Assembly (NCBI GenBank): GCA_902482185.1
Contig: CABSZR010000047.1
Location: forward strand, 1 to 8,890
Length of the DNA: 8,890 nucleotides
Reading direction: 5' to 3'
Origin: an uncultured Collinsella sp.
GTDB taxonomy: Bacteria; Actinomycetota; Coriobacteriia; Coriobacteriales; Coriobacteriaceae
In this document: positions 6,394 to 8,890 of the stretch, one piece after another
Numbering within the stretch: the stretch's first letter is position 1
Layout: every line of letters starts with the position of its first letter
Program-made: the position numbers and the translations under genes
Notes under the pieces: generated by a model
What the model was told of the DNA's origin: nothing
The model's database searches: none
What the model saw: only the letters and a program-made list of their open reading frames with translations

Positions 6394-6557
6394 GGGGCGA
6401 TTTAAGACCCTAAAATAGACGCATTGGCATCCTTGTACCAACAACCAAATCAAATCGCTTCTAGGCATAAACCAAAGCCTCTATCCCATATAACCGACTC
6501 ACGTCGGCGAGAGCCGAAAACGCAACAACCGTATAACGAAAGGAGGAACACGAACTC
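6252..6557 (+). other. Gene-free leader region before the phosphoesterase gene
   Basis: About 300 bases without a convincing gene. It holds a 7-bp GC hairpin (CCGCGGC 6295-6301 with GCCGCGG 6305-6311) and two mutually exclusive small hairpins: CCGAC 6494-6498 with GTCGG 6503-6507, and TCGGC 6504-6508 with GCCGA 6513-6517 around a GAGA loop. A TAAAAT at 6411 could be a -10 box but has no good -35. The end is an AGGAGG ribosome site at 6541-6546. Confidence 0.5.
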
Positions 6558-7334
6558 ATGCGCTACTTCACATCCGACCTGCACCTGGCCCACCCGTTCG
6601 TCGCCGCGACACGCGGTTTCTGGAAGCCAGGGATGCGTCCCGACCGCGACATCCTCGAGGCACCGGACGGCTTAAATCAACTGCGACGCGAACTGTCGGA
6701 GTACCGATTCAACGAGATGGTCGACACGGAGGCTCATGACAGGGCCATCATTAAACGCATCAACGCCGTATGTGGAAAGAACGACGACCTCTACATCGCG
6801 GGCGACCTGTCCGCCGGCGGCCACAAGAGCCTCCGCCGTGCCCTGTACCTGCTCGACGACCTGACCGTACCCCATTCGCGCATCCACCTGATACTGGGAA
6901 ACCACGACGGCTTCCACATCCGAAACACCAACGCGTATGACTTCGCGTCCGTCTGCATCGGCTCCATATCGGACAACCTGTTCCTGACGCTTGCGAACGG
7001 CATGCCCGCCATCATCTCGCATACGCCGCGCAAGGCGTATATCGAGCGAGGTATCGAGCTAGAGAACACCGCATCGAACTCGCTGGACAAGGCGTTATTG
7101 AGATACGCCCCCGACGTGCCTGACGGCATCGTCCATCTCTACGGGCACACCCACGGGAAATCACCCTTCCTCAAGTCGCGTGCAGGTGTCCGTTTCCCGA
7201 GCAAGGGGAGCACCCATACAACGGGTGCTCCCCTTGTTTTTTGCCCAGATGCTCCGGAATACCGCGAAACAGGACCAGCAACAGCGCACCGACCTTTGAA
7301 GGGCTTTTCGAGGTCTTCCGGTGGGCTGTTCTGA
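6558..7334 (+). CDS. Metallophosphoesterase (calcineurin-like) with a repeat-derived, probably aberrant C-terminus
   Basis: The frame encodes 258 residues. The calcineurin-like phosphoesterase motifs are all present: DLH (Asp7, His9), GD (Asp83), GNHD (114-117), SH (His155) and GHTH (196-199). These bind two metal ions for hydrolysis of phosphoesters; the substrate cannot be told. An AGGAGG site lies 11 bases before the ATG. From residue about 206 onward the protein is read from the terminator repeat (KSRAGVRFPSKGS) and downstream DNA, which is not typical: related enzymes continue after GHTH with a further 20-40 residues forming the last strands. The terminator at 7205-7242 sits inside the frame, about 90 bases before the stop at 7332, so most transcripts would lack a stop codon. 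The gene is probably a 3'-truncated copy whose catalytic motifs survive; it may be on the way to a pseudogene. Confidence 0.85.
   Translation: MRYFTSDLHLAHPFVAATRGFWKPGMRPDRDILEAPDGLNQLRRELSEYRFNEMVDTEAHDRAIIKRINAVCGKNDDLYIAGDLSAGGHKSLRRALYLLDDLTVPHSRIHLILGNHDGFHIRNTNAYDFASVCIGSISDNLFLTLANGMPAIISHTPRKAYIERGIELENTASNSLDKALLRYAPDVPDGIVHLYGHTHGKSPFLKSRAGVRFPSKGSTHTTGAPLVFCPDAPEYRETGPATAHRPLKGFSRSSGGLF
7175..7233 (+). repeat. Terminator-carrying repeat, copy 2
   Basis: This is the second copy of the box at 6183-6242. It begins within codon 206 of the phosphoesterase frame and replaces what should be the end of the gene. Differences from copy 1 are few and lie mostly in the loop and at two stem positions. 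Confidence 0.9.
7205..7242 (+). terminator. Strong rho-independent terminator inside the phosphoesterase frame
   Basis: GGGGAGCACCC (7205-7215) pairs perfectly with GGGTGCTCCCC (7223-7233) around the loop ATACAAC, followed by TTGTTTTTT. The shape is textbook. It is read in frame by the phosphoesterase gene, whose stop lies downstream. Confidence 0.9.
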
Positions 7335-7434
7335 GACCTTTTCGCGCCCCTGTCCGAACAAAGCCCCTGCGAAGGTCTTTCGCTGGGCTGTGCTGAGCCC
7401 ATTTCGCGCCCCTGCCCGAACAGAGCCCCTGCGG
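7311..7434 (+). repeat. Two tandem 62-bp direct repeats
   Basis: Units 7311-7372 and 7373-7434 match at 54 of 62 positions without gaps. Each starts AGGTCTT and contains TTCGCGCCCCTG. The second unit includes the small palindrome TGGGCT-GTGCTG-AGCCCA, broken in the first. Short further copies of the unit start follow at 7435 and 7446. No gene is convincing here; frames on the minus strand merely read through the repeats. Confidence 0.9.
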
Positions 7435-7466
7435 AGGTCTTTCGGAGGTCTTTCGCTGGGCTTTGG
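7435..7466 (+). repeat. Partial third and fourth units of the 62-bp repeat
   Basis: AGGTCTTTCGG (7435-7445) is an 11-base fragment of the unit. AGGTCTTTCGCTGGGCT (from 7446) repeats the first 17 bases of unit 2 before diverging. This pattern suggests slippage or recombination at the unit boundary. Confidence 0.7.
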
Positions 7467-7482
7467 ATGGGCATGTGTGAAA

Positions 7483-7497
7483 GACGCCTGCGGCGTC
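7483..7497. other. Small hairpin upstream of the 7532 gene
   Basis: GACGCC (7483-7488) pairs with GGCGTC (7492-7497) around TGC. Only the minus strand has a T-rich tail (TTTC), and no minus-strand gene needs ending here. It could be a leader structure for the 7532 gene. Confidence 0.35.
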
Positions 7498-7531
7498 GGG
7501 TGCCTCTGAAACGAAGATAAGGAGGTACACG

Positions 7532-7885
7532 ATGGACAGGGAGCGATTCGAACCCAACAGCCCCCAGGAGGAGGCAATGTGGAGGGCGCAGGTGCTCAGG
7601 CGCACCGCCCGCATCTGCTCGGCGAAGGCCAAGGAGCTTGAGCGCATGGCGAAGGCGGACGGCAACACCCCCATGCGCGACAGCGGCACCCTCAAGGACG
7701 TGCTCAAGCGCATCGACAACGTGATGGAGTGGCGGTTCGTGAACGCGCTGGGCGAGGTCGTACTCGACGGGGACATCCTCGCGGAGAGCATCGACTGCGA
7801 GGCCCTGCGCACCATGCGCTACTGCGTGGCTGAATGTCTCAAGCGAACCGAGGAGCGGGAAGCGGAGGGGAAAAGCGATGAGTGA
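7532..7885 (+). CDS. Small charged unknown protein
   Basis: A 117-residue cytosolic protein with a strong AAGGAGGT site six bases ahead of the ATG. The N-terminal half is helical and rich in Arg, Ala and Glu (WRAQVLRRTARICSAKAKELERMA). The middle reads LKDVLKRIDNVMEWRFVNALGEVVLDGDIL, a possible helix and beta hairpin. The end (RYCVAECLKRTEEREAEGKSDE) is again helical and charged. I do not recognise a family. Its stop overlaps the start of the next gene by eight bases, so the two are translationally coupled. Such paired small genes are common near mobilisation genes of integrative elements. Codon use is more GC-rich than in the envelope genes. Confidence 0.85.
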   Translation: MDRERFEPNSPQEEAMWRAQVLRRTARICSAKAKELERMAKADGNTPMRDSGTLKDVLKRIDNVMEWRFVNALGEVVLDGDILAESIDCEALRTMRYCVAECLKRTEEREAEGKSDE

Positions 7886-8156
7886 CTACGGCATCAAGAC
7901 CTACGCCGACCTTGCCGAGACGTGCGGCGGAATGGTGCTCGCGAACGAGATTGCCAACCGCCCGCTCGAACCCGTAAGCGGGGACTGGGCACCGTGGGAG
8001 GAGATTTTCCAGTGGTACATCGTGCAGGACCCGTCATTTATCATGGAGCACACCGACGAGCCGGTGTTCCACGACGAGGAGCTTGACCTGTACGTATGGG
8101 GAATCACGCACTTCGGGACCAGCTGGGACTACGTACCGGCACCTGAAATCCATTGA
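7878..8156 (+). CDS. Small highly acidic protein of mobile-element type
   Basis: A 92-residue protein with GGAGGGG nine bases ahead of the ATG. It carries 18 Asp/Glu but only one Lys and one Arg, giving a strongly negative charge. The C-terminal half (FQWYIVQD, HTDEPVFHDEELDLYVWGI, THFGTSWDYV) resembles, from memory, a conserved small protein carried by conjugative and plasmid-like elements of gut Firmicutes ('Y.EELD.YLWG.TH.GTSWDYVL'); the family has no function that I know. The acidity and aromatic content recall DNA-mimic anti-restriction proteins, but no known motif such as that of ArdA is seen, so this is speculation. It is coupled to the preceding gene and convergent with the large gene at the right edge. 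Confidence 0.88.
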   Translation: MSDYGIKTYADLAETCGGMVLANEIANRPLEPVSGDWAPWEEIFQWYIVQDPSFIMEHTDEPVFHDEELDLYVWGITHFGTSWDYVPAPEIH

Positions 8157-8158
8157 GA

Positions 8159-8185
8159 AAGGGAGCAGCCTGATGCTGCTCCCTT
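8159..8185. terminator. Hairpin between convergent genes
   Basis: AAGGGAGCAGC (8159-8169) pairs perfectly with GCTGCTCCCTT (8175-8185) around CTGAT. It lies three bases after the stop of the acidic-protein gene and 11 bases beyond the stop of the minus-strand gene at 8196. Tails are only moderately T-rich on both strands (ATCTTCTC and TCTC), so a two-way terminator of moderate strength is likely. Confidence 0.75.
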
Positions 8186-8195
8186 ATCTTCTCGG

Positions 8196-8890
8196 CTACT
8201 CGCCGAACTGCTTGCCCTTGCCCGCCGACCTCGGCGCGCTTGGGCTGACACTTCGCGCCCTGGCATAGCGCGCCCGCATGGTCTTGGCGTGCGCCTTGGT
8301 CTCGCGCTCGTCCTCGTCGGACAGCGCCTTCTCCGCCGCCTTGAGGCGCTTCTCGGCGTCCCACATGTCCTTGCGGGACTCGTAGACGCGCCTCTCCGCC
8401 TCCTCGCGCTGCCTGCGGGCCTCCTCGTCAAGCGCCTGCTTAATCATCATGCGCAGCATCATGGCAGTCATGTCGGCCATCATGCGGGACACGGGGTCAC
8501 GGGCGTTGCGCCCCGCCTTGGCGAACACGGGCATGCCGGCCAGAAGCCCCGGGCACGGGTGTTGCAGGGTGTCGCGCGCCTCCTTGGAGGCATGGAACTC
8601 GCGCCTTGCGGCGTCCACGTCCTCGCGCAGCTTCGCCAGCTGCTCGTCCGGGTGGTTCCGCGCCTCCACGAGCGCCTCGTAGCGCTCGTCCATGAAGGAC
8701 TTGCCCGCCTCGCGTGAGCGGTGGATGTGCGCCTTCTGAAGGTCGGATGCCATCTCCGACACGTACGCCCGGTCGAGGTCGTACACGTCGAGAGCGAAAT
8801 CCGCAGAGGGCTGTTCTGCCGGCTCCGCCGTCTCGGGCACGTCGGGAAGGACCTCCGGTGCCGGGGCGTCCTGCTCTTGCACCTCAAGCC
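8196..8890 (-). CDS. C-terminal part of a large coiled-coil protein, possibly a mobilisation protein (5' end outside window)
   Basis: At least 230 residues, with the frame open to the right edge; the apparent GTG at 8882 lies within the reading frame and is not a convincing start. Visible parts, counted from that codon: a Pro/Glu/Ala-rich linker (to about 27), a helical stretch (about 38-108, ERYEALVEARNHPDEQLAKL), a Met-rich segment (about 133-150, with seven Met), a charged coiled coil (about 152-208) and a basic Ser/Pro/Lys tail ending GKGKQFGE. No catalytic motif is in view. The composition fits the C-terminal region of a relaxase or a similar DNA-processing protein of an integrative element, but this is inferred from context; other long helical proteins are possible. 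It is convergent with the small-gene pair. Confidence 0.8.
   Translation of the reverse strand, partial: LEVQEQDAPAPEVLPDVPETAEPAEQPSADFALDVYDLDRAYVSEMASDLQKAHIHRSREAGKSFMDERYEALVEARNHPDEQLAKLREDVDAARREFHASKEARDTLQHPCPGLLAGMPVFAKAGRNARDPVSRMMADMTAMMLRMMIKQALDEEARRQREEAERRVYESRKDMWDAEKRLKAAEKALSDEDERETKAHAKTMRARYARARSVSPSAPRSAGKGKQFGE

Noticed and set aside
7311..7466. CRISPR array
   Set aside because: The 62-bp units are adjacent without spacers, are only two in number and have no cas genes nearby.
7171..7815. Minus-strand frames across the 62-bp repeats
   Set aside because: They merely read through the repeats and the antisense of the 7532 gene; no good start site or family likeness.
8289..8717. 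Plus-strand frame (142 codons) opposite the right-edge gene
   Set aside because: Leu/Arg/His-rich antisense shadow with no start signal.

Overview
The window looks like part of a chromosomally integrated mobile element from a GC-rich Gram-positive gut bacterium, most likely an actinobacterium of the Coriobacteriia type. That assignment is inference. It rests on GC-rich, GAC/CTC-biased coding, strong AGGAGG ribosome sites, a lipoprotein with a short actinobacterial/Firmicute-like signal peptide, and proteins that resemble families common in gut Coriobacteriia and Clostridia. No 16S, tRNA or housekeeping gene is present to settle it.

Left module (23-2990, all minus strand): a large serine recombinase ends 22 bases from the window edge. 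It is preceded by a small unknown gene and a small helix-turn-helix gene. The spacing (about 50 bases each) and a single good promoter at 2519-2547 suggest one operon of regulator, unknown protein and integrase. A rho-independent terminator at 2598-2627 separates it from a second XRE regulator (2652-2990), which is transcribed away from the middle module.

Middle module (3021-6094, plus strand): a well-formed promoter at 3021-3049, divergent from the XRE gene, leads into three cell-envelope genes. These are a lipoprotein (3191-4030), a two-helix membrane protein with a Gln-rich coiled-coil tail (4100-4888), and a membrane-anchored extracellular protein with a Ser/Asn-rich stalk and a C-terminal His/Cys domain (4952-6094). 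A perfect 16-bp hairpin without a U-tract lies between the first two. Short TATGGGC-like boxes recur around both promoters of the two regulator genes and may be operators.

Right module (6095-8890): a repeat-rich stretch. A ~60-bp box ending in a terminator hairpin occurs twice (6183-6242 and 7175-7233). The second copy lies inside the reading frame of a metallophosphoesterase gene (6558-7334), so that gene appears to have lost its natural C-terminus and its own stop codon before the terminator. Next come 62-bp direct repeats (7311-7434 plus fragments). Two small overlapping plus-strand genes follow (7532-7885, 7878-8156), the second very acidic. A bidirectional hairpin then precedes the 3' end of a large minus-strand gene that runs out of the window and may be a mobilisation protein.

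The most distinctive points are the terminator-carrying repeat that truncates the phosphoesterase, with G-U substitutions that keep the RNA stem; the 62-bp tandem repeats; the envelope-protein cassette under a divergent repressor; and the unknown gene in the integrase operon, a candidate recombination accessory factor.
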